Shown here in pieces: positions 34,771 through 43,757 of a stretch of DNA of 64,000 nucleotides (within the stretch, counting starts at the first letter, position 1; each line of letters opens with the position of its first letter). The DNA is from Acidimicrobiaceae bacterium (GTDB taxonomy: Bacteria > Actinomycetota > Acidimicrobiia > Acidimicrobiales > RAAP-2), in the NCBI GenBank assembly GCA_003170315.1, contig PNAH01000026.1:63909-127908 (forward strand), read 5' to 3'. The notes beneath the pieces are model-generated. The model was not told where the DNA came from. It did not search any database and saw nothing but the letters and a program-made list of their open reading frames with translations. Made by a program: the position numbers and the translations under genes.

Positions 34771-35544
34771 ATGGATGACCGACTCGAGCCAATGGTGGAT
34801 CTCAGCGCCGAAAAGCGACTCGCCCTTTTCTTCGCCGAGGAATGGGGGGTCGAGTTGGAGTCGCCCTTCAAGTTTTCCAATGTCTCCTACGTCGCTCCGA
34901 CGACCGAGGGTGCGGTCATCAAAGTGGCGTGGGGTGGCGACGACGAGGCGCTTCACGAAGCCGACGCGCTGGAACTGTGGAACGGCGACGGTGCGGTGCG
35001 GCTGTGGCGTCGATCTGGCCGGGCATTACTCGAGGAAAGGGCCGTGCCGGGCGACGATCTGTCCGGACTCGCCGACGACAGGGCCACGGAGATTGCCGTC
35101 GACCTTGCGCGCAAGCTGTGGCGTCCCGCGACGACGCCATTTCGGCCGGTCTCGTCCGAGGTGTCGCGATGGCTCGAACGAGCCGAGCGGGAGCACAGCG
35201 AGCTCGTGCCGCTGGCCCGCGAGTTGTTCACGCAAGTCGGAGGCGGAGCCGACTGGCTGGTGCACGGTGACTTTCATCATCACAACATCCTGAGATCAGG
35301 AGAGCGATACGTGGCGATTGATCCTAAGCCCTACCTCTCAGACCGCGAGTACGACGTCCCGGCGTTTCTCTGGAATCCCATGGACAATCACTTAGAGGAT
35401 GTCGCGCAGACGGAACGCCGGATTCAAGCGTTCGTAGCGGTTGGGCTTGACGAGTTTCGGATCCGCGCCTGGACGGTGATTCGTGGTGCCTACCTACGCA
35501 CTGGCCCCGAGTACGTTGAACCACTCAAGTCGTTGGTCGCCTGA
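34771..35544 (+). CDS. Streptomycin 6-kinase-like aminoglycoside phosphotransferase (APH(6) family)
   Basis: A 257-residue kinase of the APH(6)/hydroxyurea kinase group. Residues 40-55 (SYVAPTTEGAVIKVAW) form the nucleotide-binding strands with the conserved lysine K51. The catalytic loop is HGDFHHHN (165-172) and the metal aspartate is D184 in VAIDPKPY, with the DREYD segment following. Family enzymes phosphorylate streptomycin or related amino-sugars with ATP in the cytosol. Its real substrate in this organism is unknown; chromosomal copies often serve no proven resistance role. ATG at 34771 and GTG at 34768 are alternative starts. Confidence 0.87.
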   Translation: MDDRLEPMVDLSAEKRLALFFAEEWGVELESPFKFSNVSYVAPTTEGAVIKVAWGGDDEALHEADALELWNGDGAVRLWRRSGRALLEERAVPGDDLSGLADDRATEIAVDLARKLWRPATTPFRPVSSEVSRWLERAEREHSELVPLARELFTQVGGGADWLVHGDFHHHNILRSGERYVAIDPKPYLSDREYDVPAFLWNPMDNHLEDVAQTERRIQAFVAVGLDEFRIRAWTVIRGAYLRTGPEYVEPLKSLVA

Positions 35545-35735
35545 GTTGTCAGATCGAGAGACTATCCAAATGGCATGCAACGAATCTGCGAATTGGATCA
35601 CCCGCAATGACGAGTAGACCGAGGTGATCGGCGATCAACCGTCATTCGGTCGTCTCGTGGCCCTGCGGGCCGCACGTACCATTGTGTCATGATCGAGAAT
35701 CCCGGCTGCGTGTTCTCGTGTCTTCGCTCAAACTT

Positions 35736-36164
35736 ATGACGACGGGTGGTCCCTTGGCGTACGAAGTTGATGACAGTCCCACGCGCATCGACATCGACGT
35801 CACCTGGGCGTTCCTCTCGACGGAGGCGTATTGGAATCGCTGGCGCACTCGCGAAGACGTCGAACGTCAGTGGCGCGGAGCCTGGCGCGTGGTGGGCGCC
35901 TACGACCTTTCCGACGGCGCCATGGTTGGGGCTGCGCGCGCCGTCTCTGACGGTGTAAGCGACGCCTATCTGGCTGACATGTTCGTACTGTCCGATCATC
36001 GGAGAAGGGGTCTTTCCACACAACTATTGGGCGCGATGATCGACAACGGGCCGGGGAGGGACTTTCGCTGGATGCTGGTGACGAGTGACGCTCACGGCCT
36101 GTACGCCAAGTTTGGATTTGGCGCGCCCGACGGGCGAGTCATGGTTCGTCCTCCCAGCAAATGA
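35736..36164 (+). CDS. GNAT family N-acetyltransferase
   Basis: A 142-residue acyl-CoA acyltransferase fold. Motif A is visible as DMFVLSDHRRRGLSTQLLGAMI, with the RRxGLS acetyl-CoA loop, and motif B follows as HGLYAKFGFGAP. The ATG at 35736 is chosen over 35682 because the region before it lacks the fold. No neighbour on the same strand is close enough to suggest an operon. Substrate unknown. Confidence 0.85.
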   Translation: MTTGGPLAYEVDDSPTRIDIDVTWAFLSTEAYWNRWRTREDVERQWRGAWRVVGAYDLSDGAMVGAARAVSDGVSDAYLADMFVLSDHRRRGLSTQLLGAMIDNGPGRDFRWMLVTSDAHGLYAKFGFGAPDGRVMVRPPSK

Positions 36165-36235
36165 ATGCCATGACCGTCGAGGTCAAGTGCTTCGAACGTC
36201 GTTGTTTGCATCGGAACGTCCGCTCGAATGGAGCG

Positions 36236-36862
36236 CTATTTGGTCCGGATCACCACGGTGTGAGCGAACTTGTCGTGCAGTGTCTGGTTGTTCTTGTCCC
36301 AGGCGACCCACAAGAGGTCGATGAAGTGGGGGAGAGAAAGTGCGAAGAGAATCAGGAATTGGTGAGCTTCGTGGTGCAGTTGGAGCGTCGTGGGATTGGT
36401 GTAGGTCTGAAAATGGTAGACGCTCCCAATGACGACCAGCGCGCCGTAGGCCACGGCGCGCTTCACCGCTCGTTGGTAGCTGATCTCCGAGATGCCGTCC
36501 TCGTCGACGCAGCGCACGGAGACCGCTCGCATGCCGAGCGTCTGGCCGTGGTTGAAGCCAATGAAGAGTGAGCCGTAGAAAAAGGTGGTGACGGTCACGA
36601 TGACGACGTTGGTGGCGAAGCCGGAGTGCTCGGCGCGCAGGGGCAACTGTACGACGACGTAAAGTAGCAAGCCGTCAATGAAGAAGCCGAGGAACCGTAT
36701 CCAAAAGCCGGCCAGGGTACGCCCGATTGGTGGCGGCGCCTCGGCGGGGAAGGAGGGCAGGGGAGCCGCATTGGCGTACACGTTCGACGTGGGAGAGCCA
36801 CAGGAAGAGCAGAACTGTTGACCCGATACCTCCTCCGCACCGCAGGTCGGGCAGCTCGCCAT
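36236..36862 (-). CDS. RDD family membrane protein with N-terminal zinc ribbon
   Basis: A 208-residue protein starting with a zinc ribbon (CPTCG...CSSCG, residues 4-22), a proline-rich linker, and an RDD domain with three to four transmembrane helices. The conserved RFLGFFIDGLLLYV start and the GQTLGMRAVSVRCVDEDG segment are RDD hallmarks. AGGAG eight bases before the ATG at 36862 sets the start. RDD proteins are linked to membrane transport or stress, without a single agreed role. Confidence 0.88.
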   Translation of the reverse strand: MASCPTCGAEEVSGQQFCSSCGSPTSNVYANAAPLPSFPAEAPPPIGRTLAGFWIRFLGFFIDGLLLYVVVQLPLRAEHSGFATNVVIVTVTTFFYGSLFIGFNHGQTLGMRAVSVRCVDEDGISEISYQRAVKRAVAYGALVVIGSVYHFQTYTNPTTLQLHHEAHQFLILFALSLPHFIDLLWVAWDKNNQTLHDKFAHTVVIRTK

Positions 36863-36969
36863 TTCAGTGTCTCCTTCGTCGTTCACATGCGATGCGTGGT
36901 ACTACGCGAGTCACAAGGACTCTAGAGCCTGATGAATCTTGCGACGATTGAGACCGCTTCGGGTTCGAC

Positions 36970-37416
36970 TCAGGATCGCTTGGTCGCCACAAAGACCGGA
37001 ATGATGCGCTCGGTCTTCAGTTGGTACTGCGCATAAGGCGGGTAGGCCGCGACGGCGCGGTCCCACCACACGGCGCGTTCGTCTCCCTCAACTTCGTGTA
37101 CCGTCACCTCGAAGGGCTCGGGGCCGTCTTGGATCATGACCGACTCTGGTTCGGCGATCAGGTTGTAGTACCAGACGGGATGTTTCGGAGCACCGCCTTG
37201 GGAAGCGACGAGCGCGTACGTCCCGTCGTGCTCCACGCGCATGAGCGGCATTTTTCGAATCATGCCGCTCTTGTTGCCCCGCGTCGTCACAATCACGACG
37301 GGCAGTCCGGTATCTCGAAGGGTGTTGCCCTCGACGCCGCCGGTGCGCTCGTACAGCTCGACTTGGTCGCGCACCCAGTCAGATGGGCTTGGTTCGTATT
37401 GACCTTTCAATGACAT
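36970..37416 (-). CDS. Deazaflavin (F420)-dependent nitroreductase family protein
   Basis: A 148-residue split beta-barrel protein of the DDN family, whose members bind F420H2. Characteristic blocks are LPVVIVTTRGNKSGMIRKMPLMRVEHDGTYALVAS, HPVWYYNLIAEPE and AYPPYAQYQLKTERIIPVFV. The ATG at 37416 has GAGG nine bases upstream. A distant relative lies at 48131-48574. Substrate unknown; reduction of quinones or other small molecules is the usual family role. Confidence 0.9.
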   Translation of the reverse strand: MSLKGQYEPSPSDWVRDQVELYERTGGVEGNTLRDTGLPVVIVTTRGNKSGMIRKMPLMRVEHDGTYALVASQGGAPKHPVWYYNLIAEPESVMIQDGPEPFEVTVHEVEGDERAVWWDRAVAAYPPYAQYQLKTERIIPVFVATKRS

Positions 37417-37549
37417 TGTCGTGTCCTCGCATCGGTTAAGTAAGCAACGATTGGTCTTCATCGTAGAGGTCAATTCGCGAGAGGTGACGGCGGAACAAAC
37501 CGCGTGAGCACCTTCGTTGTACTGTGGGCAAAATTGGGTTGGAGGGAAC

Positions 37550-37996
37550 ATGGATATGAGGATTGCCCTCGCCACGACCGTGGCGGCGAGTCGCTCCAAG
37601 GTCTACGATGTCTTGCGATCGACGGAGGGACAGAAGGCCTTTTGGACGACCGATTGCGAGCTCGATGAACATCATGGTCGATTCAGTTTTGCCGTGGCTC
37701 CGGTCGATCTCATTGTGTCGATCTCGCTCGTCGCGGAGGAACTAGTGAGGATGAAGGTCGATTCCGGTTTTCCGAATTGGAACGGTTCTACCTGGGAGTG
37801 GGCGCTGAGTTCCGATCCCGGGTCGCCGAACGAGACGAGCGTACAGTTCCGCCACTACGACTTTGAGTCCGGTTACACCGAAGCGCAACTGGCTTACTCC
37901 GCTCAATCGTGGGCCATGATCCTCGATCGACTCGCGCGCTACGTGAGGAGCGGCGTTCCCGAACCCTTTTTCGCCAACGATGGCGCGTCGTACTGA
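37550..37996 (+). CDS. SRPBCC domain protein (AHSA1-like)
   Basis: A 148-residue START/SRPBCC-fold protein with the typical opening ALATTVAASRSKVYDVLRSTEGQKAFWTTDCE, a central PVDLIVSISL strand, and the closing helix AQSWAMILDRLARYV. Such proteins bind hydrophobic ligands; many have no known function. GGAGGGAAC lies directly before the ATG at 37550. It is divergent from the nitroreductase-like gene, sharing a 133-base promoter region. Confidence 0.82.
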   Translation: MDMRIALATTVAASRSKVYDVLRSTEGQKAFWTTDCELDEHHGRFSFAVAPVDLIVSISLVAEELVRMKVDSGFPNWNGSTWEWALSSDPGSPNETSVQFRHYDFESGYTEAQLAYSAQSWAMILDRLARYVRSGVPEPFFANDGASY

Positions 37997-38107
37997 CCGA
38001 CCGAGAATCAGTCGCACCCAATGAGACCGCGCCGTCGACGTGTGCCGGTGGCTTCGGAAAACTGGTGGGGCGACGCTAATGTCATGCGAGATAAGTAAAG
38101 GACGTCC

Positions 38108-39343
38108 ATGGCCATTGACTTCACTCTCGCACCCGAACACGAAGAGATCCGTCTGAGGGTTCGTGGGTTCGTGCAGGGGACCATCATGCCGGCGGTGGCG
38201 CGACCGGAGAATGAGGAACACGCGCTTTCTCGACGCGACTATCTCGCGACCATCAGTGGACTGCGCGAGCAGGCCAAGGCTCTCGGACTGTGGCTTCCGC
38301 ACATGCCCAAGGAGTGGGGAGGGATGGGGCTCGGGCACGTGGAGTTGGCGATGGTGCAAGCCGAAGCCGGGAAGACTCGCATCGGGCCGTGGGTTCTCAA
38401 CTGCATGGCGCCCGACGAGGGCAATATGCACACACTGTTGCATTGGGGCAACGACGAACAGAAGGAGCGCTACTTGCGCCCCCTCTGTGATGGAACAGTG
38501 ATGTCGTGTTTCGCCATGACCGAGCCCGAGGTCGCCGGATCCGATCCGACGCTCATTCGAACGCGCGCCGAAAAAGACGGTGACGAATGGATCATCAACG
38601 GCCACAAATGGTTCATCTCGAACGCCCGTCGTTCGCAGTTCGCGATTCTGATTGCTCGAACCGAACTCGACGTGCCGGAAGGCTCCTCGGGTGCGACCAC
38701 GGCGTTCATCGTGGACATCCCTTCGGAGGGTTGGAACGACGTTCGTGAGGTGGAGACGATGCATGGCTCGACCGGCCATAGCGAGATCGTCATCGAGGAC
38801 CTGCGTGTGAAGGAGGAACAGATTCTCGGGGGCCGAGGCAACGGCCATCGTCTGGGTCAGGCTCGACTCGGCCCGGCCCGCCTGGCGCATTGCATGCGAT
38901 GGATCGCCCAGGCCGAGACGGCCCTTGACATGATGGTCGATCGTTCGATCCATCGTTACTCGCACGGTTCGACCTTGGCGGAGAAGCAGGGTGTCCAATG
39001 GATGATCGCCGATTCGGCGATGGAGCTCTACCAGTGCAAGCTCATGGTGTTGCACACGGCCTACAAGATCGATAGGGGCGATGATTTTCGAACCGAGGTC
39101 TCGATGACTAAGCACTTCGTCGCCAACAGTCTCAATCGAATCATCGACCGGGCGATTCAGGTTCACGGCGCGCTCGGCTACTCGACGGACACGCCGCTTG
39201 CGTCCATGCTCCAGCACGCGCGCTGGGCGCGACTGGCCGACGGGGCCGACGAGATACACCAGATGAGGATCGCCGAACGGACCATTGCCGCCTATAAGGA
39301 CAGCGGTTCGACGTCCTCGGCGACCGGTGGTTTGCCGATTTGA
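38108..39343 (+). CDS. Acyl-CoA dehydrogenase
   Basis: A 411-residue FAD-dependent acyl-CoA dehydrogenase. Visible blocks: MTEPEVAGSDPTLIRTRAEKDGDEWIINGHKWFISNA (substrate and flavin side), RLGPARLAHCMRWIAQAETALD, and the C-terminal IQVHGALGYSTDTPLASMLQHARWARLADGADEIH flavin/base region. It catalyses alpha,beta-dehydrogenation of a fatty or branched acyl-CoA in the cytosol. Chain-length preference cannot be read. Length fits the family. Confidence 0.94.
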   Translation: MAIDFTLAPEHEEIRLRVRGFVQGTIMPAVARPENEEHALSRRDYLATISGLREQAKALGLWLPHMPKEWGGMGLGHVELAMVQAEAGKTRIGPWVLNCMAPDEGNMHTLLHWGNDEQKERYLRPLCDGTVMSCFAMTEPEVAGSDPTLIRTRAEKDGDEWIINGHKWFISNARRSQFAILIARTELDVPEGSSGATTAFIVDIPSEGWNDVREVETMHGSTGHSEIVIEDLRVKEEQILGGRGNGHRLGQARLGPARLAHCMRWIAQAETALDMMVDRSIHRYSHGSTLAEKQGVQWMIADSAMELYQCKLMVLHTAYKIDRGDDFRTEVSMTKHFVANSLNRIIDRAIQVHGALGYSTDTPLASMLQHARWARLADGADEIHQMRIAERTIAAYKDSGSTSSATGGLPI

Positions 39344-39417
39344 TCGAGTCAGTACATTCGTAGAGAAGCACTCCGACTCCGGGCGGTGGTGAACAGTAAA
39401 AGTGAGGAAGGTTCAAC

Positions 39418-39645
39418 GTGGTTGACGAAGATATCTATCAACGGATCAATACCTTGGTGGACGAGGAGAAGGTGCTGCGCGAACACGAAGGACCCGATGA
39501 CGTCAAACGGCTCGCGCACATCGAAGAGACGCTCGACCAGTGCTGGGACCTACTTCGTCAGCGACGCGCACTGCGGGAGTTCGGTCGGGACCCTGATGCG
39601 GCGCACGTCCGTGACGTCGACACCGTAGAGCGCTACGAGCAGTAG
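39418..39645 (+). CDS. DUF2630 family protein
   Basis: A 75-residue acidic, helical protein matching DUF2630: IYQRINTLVDEEKVLREHEG then RLAHIEETLDQCWDLLRQRRALREFG and a short tail. These are small cytosolic actinobacterial proteins of unknown function. GAGGAAGG upstream of the GTG at 39418 supports the start. Confidence 0.85.
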   Translation: MVDEDIYQRINTLVDEEKVLREHEGPDDVKRLAHIEETLDQCWDLLRQRRALREFGRDPDAAHVRDVDTVERYEQ

Positions 39646-39697
39646 CGGCTGAACGCCGGCTGACCTGGAATTTGAGCGTTCGCGGAAACCGCGACGC

Positions 39698-40087
39698 TTA
39701 ACCGACGAACTTCTTCAGGTCGGCGATGATCTTGTCTTCGACCTCGAGGCTCCACATCGAGTCGGCGACGTCAACGACCAAGAAGAGGTCAGAGAGAAGC
39801 AGCGTTTCAATAGCGGCGACACCGAGATTCTGAAGCCACTTGCCAATTCCGAAACGCACCGTGAAGTCACTAGAAGTGCCGGTAATGGTGATCGTAAAGG
39901 CTCGCTCGGCCGCAACGACTTCGCGGAGGAAGCCACTCTTCTTGGCTTGAATCACCGTTCCCTGGTCGCTCGGTGGCGAGGTCTGGACGGTGAAGCCGTC
40001 GGACTTCAAGTACTCCTCGAGGTGCGACTCCAGGGCACTTAAGTCGGTGCCCTTACCTTCAAAATGTTCTGACTTGTCTCCGAGCAT
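39698..40087 (-). CDS. Uncharacterised 129-residue protein
   Basis: Not recognised. The chain has an N-terminal amphipathic part (ALESHLEEYLKSDGFTVQ), a central region of alternating strands (AERAFTITITGTSSDFTVRFGIGKWLQ) and a hydrophobic segment with acidic flank (AAIETLLLSDLFLVVDVADSMW) that could be a short membrane-associated helix. GAGGAGGGCTTC immediately precedes the ATG at 40087, a strong ribosome site, so it is very likely translated. Confidence 0.7.
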   Translation of the reverse strand: MLGDKSEHFEGKGTDLSALESHLEEYLKSDGFTVQTSPPSDQGTVIQAKKSGFLREVVAAERAFTITITGTSSDFTVRFGIGKWLQNLGVAAIETLLLSDLFLVVDVADSMWSLEVEDKIIADLKKFVG

Positions 40088-40203
40088 GAAGCCCTCCTCA
40101 TATGGTGCGTTTCTTGACCATACCGGTGGCGTCGCGAAGTTCACGCCGATTATTCGAGGATTCTTACCTAGCGCGAGGCATGGACTTCAGTGGTGGAACG
40201 ATT

Positions 40204-41385
40204 TCAACGTCGCGTCGTGGTGAGAATCCGTTCGAAGAGTAGGCCGATCTCTTTGATCGAGAATTCCATCGTGGCGTCGCCGACATTGAATTCGAAACGT
40301 TGCAACTTCGGCCCTTCGGTGTCGTAAGGTCCACCGAACATCCAGATGCCTTCTTTGCGGGCTACGTCCAACATCCTGGCCTGGACGGCGTCGACCGTTC
40401 CGCTCACGCGCACGTGCATCATCGGGCTCTGGACCGGGAAGGGCAGGATCTCGATGCCGTCGATTCGCTGCAGGACGCGCGCAATCTTCTGGGCGCGTTC
40501 GTAGTAACCCGTGAAGCGATCGCCACGGAGTCGCAGCGAGCTGAGGGCCGACGCGGCGTAGGGCCAGAGTCCGAAGGCGCGCCCGCCGTGGCGGATCCGC
40601 CAAAGTTTCAACTCCTCGATGGTCTCGCGGTCGCCCGCGACGCAACAGCCGGCGATCGCGCCGAGTCCCTTGTAGAACGAGACGTACACCGTGTCGAACA
40701 AGTCCGCTATATCGACCAGCGATTTTGAAGCCGTGGCCTGGTAGTAGGGCGCGGCCTCCCAAAGACGCGCCCCGTCCATGTGCGCGGCCGCGCCGCCATC
40801 ACGAGCCCACTGGACTTGGGCGACCAACTCACTCCACTCGGGGAGGGTGCCTCCGAGGTCGCGTTGGGGCAGTTCGATCAGAACCGCCGCGACCGGTTCG
40901 CCAATGGTGGCCAGTTGCGCCGACGTCAGTGGCTGGTTCGCCGGACCACACGTGACGGCGACGAGTCCGTGAAGACGTTCGTAAGCGTGCTCTTCTCGAA
41001 CGTCGAGGTGACACTTCGGATGAAAGACCACGCCGGTTCGATTGCCCCGATCGGCGTGGATCCGTAGGACGGCCTGTTGGGCCATGGTGCCGGTGATGAA
41101 GAAGAGCGCGGACTCCTTGCCGAGCCGACGAGCCACTTCCTTCTCGAGTTCTTCCACTACGCCACCGTTGCCATAAACGTCAGTCTGCGTGTCAGGGGGA
41201 ATCGTCGCGAGCAATGTGGCGACGTCGCGACCACCACTACCGCTCACAAATCGAGTGCAGCCCTGATGGATCGCGCGCAGTTCCTCCGGCGTCGGTGATG
41301 GTTTCGGCGATCGCGAGGCGGGTCGGGCTGAGGGAGTGACCCCGGCTGATTTCTTAACTGGGGAAGTGGGCACAGGAGTGACCAT
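40204..41385 (-). CDS. Threonine-aldolase-like beta-eliminating lyase (PLP-dependent)
   Basis: A 393-residue PLP enzyme of fold type I. The segments YGNGGVVEELEKEVARRLGKESALFFITGTMAQQAVLR, AAHMDGARLWEAAPYY and VYVSFYKGLGAIAG (with the Schiff-base lysine in FYKG) are typical of low-specificity threonine aldolases. It would cleave beta-hydroxy amino acids to glycine plus an aldehyde in the cytosol. The ATG at 41385 gives a sensible length; the upstream frame overlaps the DinB gene antisense-like and is ignored. Exact substrate unknown. Confidence 0.88.
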   Translation of the reverse strand: MVTPVPTSPVKKSAGVTPSARPASRSPKPSPTPEELRAIHQGCTRFVSGSGGRDVATLLATIPPDTQTDVYGNGGVVEELEKEVARRLGKESALFFITGTMAQQAVLRIHADRGNRTGVVFHPKCHLDVREEHAYERLHGLVAVTCGPANQPLTSAQLATIGEPVAAVLIELPQRDLGGTLPEWSELVAQVQWARDGGAAAHMDGARLWEAAPYYQATASKSLVDIADLFDTVYVSFYKGLGAIAGCCVAGDRETIEELKLWRIRHGGRAFGLWPYAASALSSLRLRGDRFTGYYERAQKIARVLQRIDGIEILPFPVQSPMMHVRVSGTVDAVQARMLDVARKEGIWMFGGPYDTEGPKLQRFEFNVGDATMEFSIKEIGLLFERILTTTRR

Positions 41386-41461
41386 ACTGACAGTTGTGAA
41401 CGCTGGACCGGAATCGATGTGGTGTCGAGGACGTGTTCGTGGCGTTCGAGTGAGCAACCAA

Positions 41462-41962
41462 CTACTCACCCAGTTGACCGTCGGCCAACTCGGAGTAGAC
41501 GTCGAGGTGGCCGAGGTGTCGGGCGTACTCCTGAAGGAGATGGAAGAGAATACTTTCGAGTGTGGCCGGCTCGGCGCCGCTCCAGCGCGGACCGGGCTGC
41601 CCAGTTCGTCGAGTTCGTGGCGCTGAACGATTTCCGTGGTCTGGACTCCGCACAAGTAACTGTTCCAAGAGTGATTCGCGGGTGTCGTCCGGGCTGATGC
41701 CCCAGCGATCGCCGACGTGATCACCCCATGGATCGGCAACCGTACGGCCCTCGAAACCCCACTCCAGCCAACGCATCTCGACGTACGTCAGATGTTTGAC
41801 TAATTCCAAAGCCGTCCAATCGGTGGGCACGACGCTCACGACCAGAGCGTCATGGGGGAGCGACGCCACCTTCTGGGTGACGCGCTCTCGGAAGTAGTCA
41901 AGGTACTGCAAGAAGACTTCGTCCCGGGGTCTCCCTGGTCCGGACGGCGACGGGAAGTCCAT
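41462..41962 (-). CDS. DinB/DUF664 family protein with possible compensating frameshifts
   Basis: A 166-residue DinB-type four-helix protein (DUF664), a family with metal-binding histidines used in actinobacterial thiol or unknown reactions. The start DEVFLQYLDYFRERVTQKV and LVKHLTYVEMRWLEWGFEG, and the end SILFHLLQEYARHLGHLDVYSELADG, are typical. Between them (about residues 101-120) the chain SPDHGNRSAPRTRR is unlike the family, while the neighbouring minus frame reads YLCGVQTTEIVQRHELDELG, which fits. This suggests two small indels, one near each end of 41615-41675, that restore the frame. It could be sequence error or real. Confidence 0.75.
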   Translation of the reverse strand: MDFPSPSGPGRPRDEVFLQYLDYFRERVTQKVASLPHDALVVSVVPTDWTALELVKHLTYVEMRWLEWGFEGRTVADPWGDHVGDRWGISPDDTRESLLEQLLVRSPDHGNRSAPRTRRTGQPGPRWSGAEPATLESILFHLLQEYARHLGHLDVYSELADGQLGE

Positions 41963-42203
41963 CGCCCAACCTTAAGCCCGAACCCCAGGAAATTTCGACG
42001 GTGCGGGCGACGGTCAATGTGACGCGGGCCGATCGCGCGAGACGTCACCGCCTCTCTGGGGTTCGTACAACGATCGCATAACGCCGACGTCGCCTTGACC
42101 GTCTTCGATGAAGTCGTGCATCACGCCGCGCAGATCTCTGAGCTCGGTAATCTCTGCCGAGCATGGCGTGACGGCCAACCGCTGACGTCGTAACGTCTCA
42201 GTG

Positions 42204-42458
42204 ATGGAAGGTTCAGGGAGGCGTCATCGGCGCCCGGCAGACCCGGAGGCGCCGAAGAGCGACCCGACGCCGCCGGTGATGTGGCCCGAACCCGGAAGCG
42301 GATTCGAGGCTGACCCTTTCAGTCCCGCCGGAATGTCACAGCAAATATGGCGTGCGACGACGGGAAGAAGACCGCGGAGTCGCACTGGTCTGTGGATCGT
42401 TCGAATCATTTGCCTAGTGGTGGCGTTGGCGTTCATCGCCGCTCAAATCGCGCACTGA
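42204..42458 (+). CDS. Small single-pass membrane protein
   Basis: An 84-residue protein: basic and proline-rich N-terminus (MEGSGRRHRRPADPEAPKSD), tryptophan-containing middle, and a C-terminal helix IVRIICLVVALAFIAAQIA. No family recognised. The GTG at 42201 is an alternative start. It lies alone before the PNPOx-like gene. Translation is plausible but not proven. Confidence 0.5.
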   Translation: MEGSGRRHRRPADPEAPKSDPTPPVMWPEPGSGFEADPFSPAGMSQQIWRATTGRRPRSRTGLWIVRIICLVVALAFIAAQIAH

Positions 42459-42549
42459 TGAATCTGTCGATCTCCGCGCACAGCGCAGCGCGTACCTTTC
42501 GTCACTAACTTGCACTTTGACGACGAACAGTTCAACGAGGAGTATTGCC

Positions 42550-43068
42550 ATGGGTGATCCGAAAACGACGGTGGACGAGCGTTTCAGTGACGAAGGGGCT
42601 CAACCCACTTCGTGGGACGACACTCGTTCCGCTATCGAATCGGCGGAGCTCTTTTGGATAACGACGGTGCGAGCCAACGGTCGACCCCACGTCACCCCAT
42701 TAGTCGCCGTGTGGCTCGACGACGCCCTCTATTTCTCGACTGGACCGGACGAGCAGAAGGCGGTGAACCTCCGTCTCCACGAGCACGTAATTCTCACTAC
42801 CGGTTGCAACGATTGGCATAAGGGCTTCGACGTCGTAATCGAGGGCGTGGCTTCCCGAGTCGAGTCGAAGGATACATTGACGCGCGTCGCCGAAGTCTGG
42901 ACGCACAAGTGGGACGGACGTTGGAACTATGCCGTCGGAACGGACTGCTTTCACCGTCGCGACGGGGAACGCGTGCTGGATGGTGACGTGTACGTTTTTC
43001 GAGTGACGCCGGAGAAGGTGTTTGCGTTCTCCAAGGGAGCGTTTAGTCACACGCGACATCAGTTCTGA
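42550..43068 (+). CDS. Pyridoxamine 5'-phosphate oxidase-like (PNPOx) family protein
   Basis: A 172-residue split beta-barrel protein. The core blocks FWITTVRANGRPHVTPLVAVWLDDALYFSTGPDEQKAVNLR and the final FRVTPEKVFAFSKGAFSHTRHQF match actinobacterial PNPOx-like proteins, many of which bind F420 or FMN rather than making pyridoxal phosphate. GAGGAG lies eight bases before the ATG at 42550. Cofactor and substrate unknown. Confidence 0.85.
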   Translation: MGDPKTTVDERFSDEGAQPTSWDDTRSAIESAELFWITTVRANGRPHVTPLVAVWLDDALYFSTGPDEQKAVNLRLHEHVILTTGCNDWHKGFDVVIEGVASRVESKDTLTRVAEVWTHKWDGRWNYAVGTDCFHRRDGERVLDGDVYVFRVTPEKVFAFSKGAFSHTRHQF

Positions 43069-43163
43069 CCTTCGAATTCGTGGCGGACGCCTCGACGCGT
43101 CATCGAACCGTCCATCATGGGCCGACGTCGTGTCACGTCAGGGTGCCTTGGTAGCGTCGGGCT

Positions 43164-43697
43164 ATGACCGTCACCTGGCCCAATAATCTCCCCGAGCGCG
43201 AATATCCCGGTCGGCTCTCGGAAGAAAGGCAAGCGTTGGATGAGTGGATAGATTTTCACCGGGCGACGCTGTTATTGAAATGCGAGGGCCTGACGGCCGA
43301 GCAGCTCAAGACGAGATCGGTCGAACCGTCGCTGTTGTCGTTGCTCGGTTTGATTCGCCACATGAGCGATGTGGAACGGGGATGGTTTCGGCTTCACGCC
43401 GCTCGCGAAGACGTTGCATTTGTGTATTCGACCGATGCGGAACCCGAAGCCGACTTTCTTAACGTTGAAACGGCCGACGCGTCAGCGGATCTCGCACATT
43501 TCGTGGCGGAGTGTCAACGTTGCCGCGAAGCCACGGCGCATCTGTCCCTCGATGATGTGGTCCCGAGTCGCGGACATCATCCCGAGCGGACGCGCAGTGT
43601 CCGATGGATCTACCTGCACATGATCGAGGAATACGCGCGACACAATGGTCACGCCGATCTTCTTCGCGAGCGAATCGATGGGGCCACCGGCGACTGA
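43164..43697 (+). CDS. DinB family protein (DUF664)
   Basis: A 177-residue helical protein of the DUF664 group. Metal-site histidines are likely in LIRHMSDVERGWFR and in the C-terminal IYLHMIEEYARHNGHADLLRERIDG. The family is frequent in actinobacteria and includes thiol-dependent enzymes, but this member is uncharacterised. ATG at 43164 directly precedes the domain. Related to the protein at 41462-41962. Confidence 0.86.
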   Translation: MTVTWPNNLPEREYPGRLSEERQALDEWIDFHRATLLLKCEGLTAEQLKTRSVEPSLLSLLGLIRHMSDVERGWFRLHAAREDVAFVYSTDAEPEADFLNVETADASADLAHFVAECQRCREATAHLSLDDVVPSRGHHPERTRSVRWIYLHMIEEYARHNGHADLLRERIDGATGD

Positions 43698-43757
43698 GGG
43701 GCTAACACGGCGGCCGGCGACGTCGTCGACCCCGCAGTACACCGGTACTCTGCGTGA

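Noticed and set aside
37742..39259. 505-codon minus-strand frame opposite the acyl-CoA dehydrogenase
   Set aside because: Long antisense frames are expected opposite GC-rich genes; the plus-strand gene has complete acyl-CoA dehydrogenase motifs.
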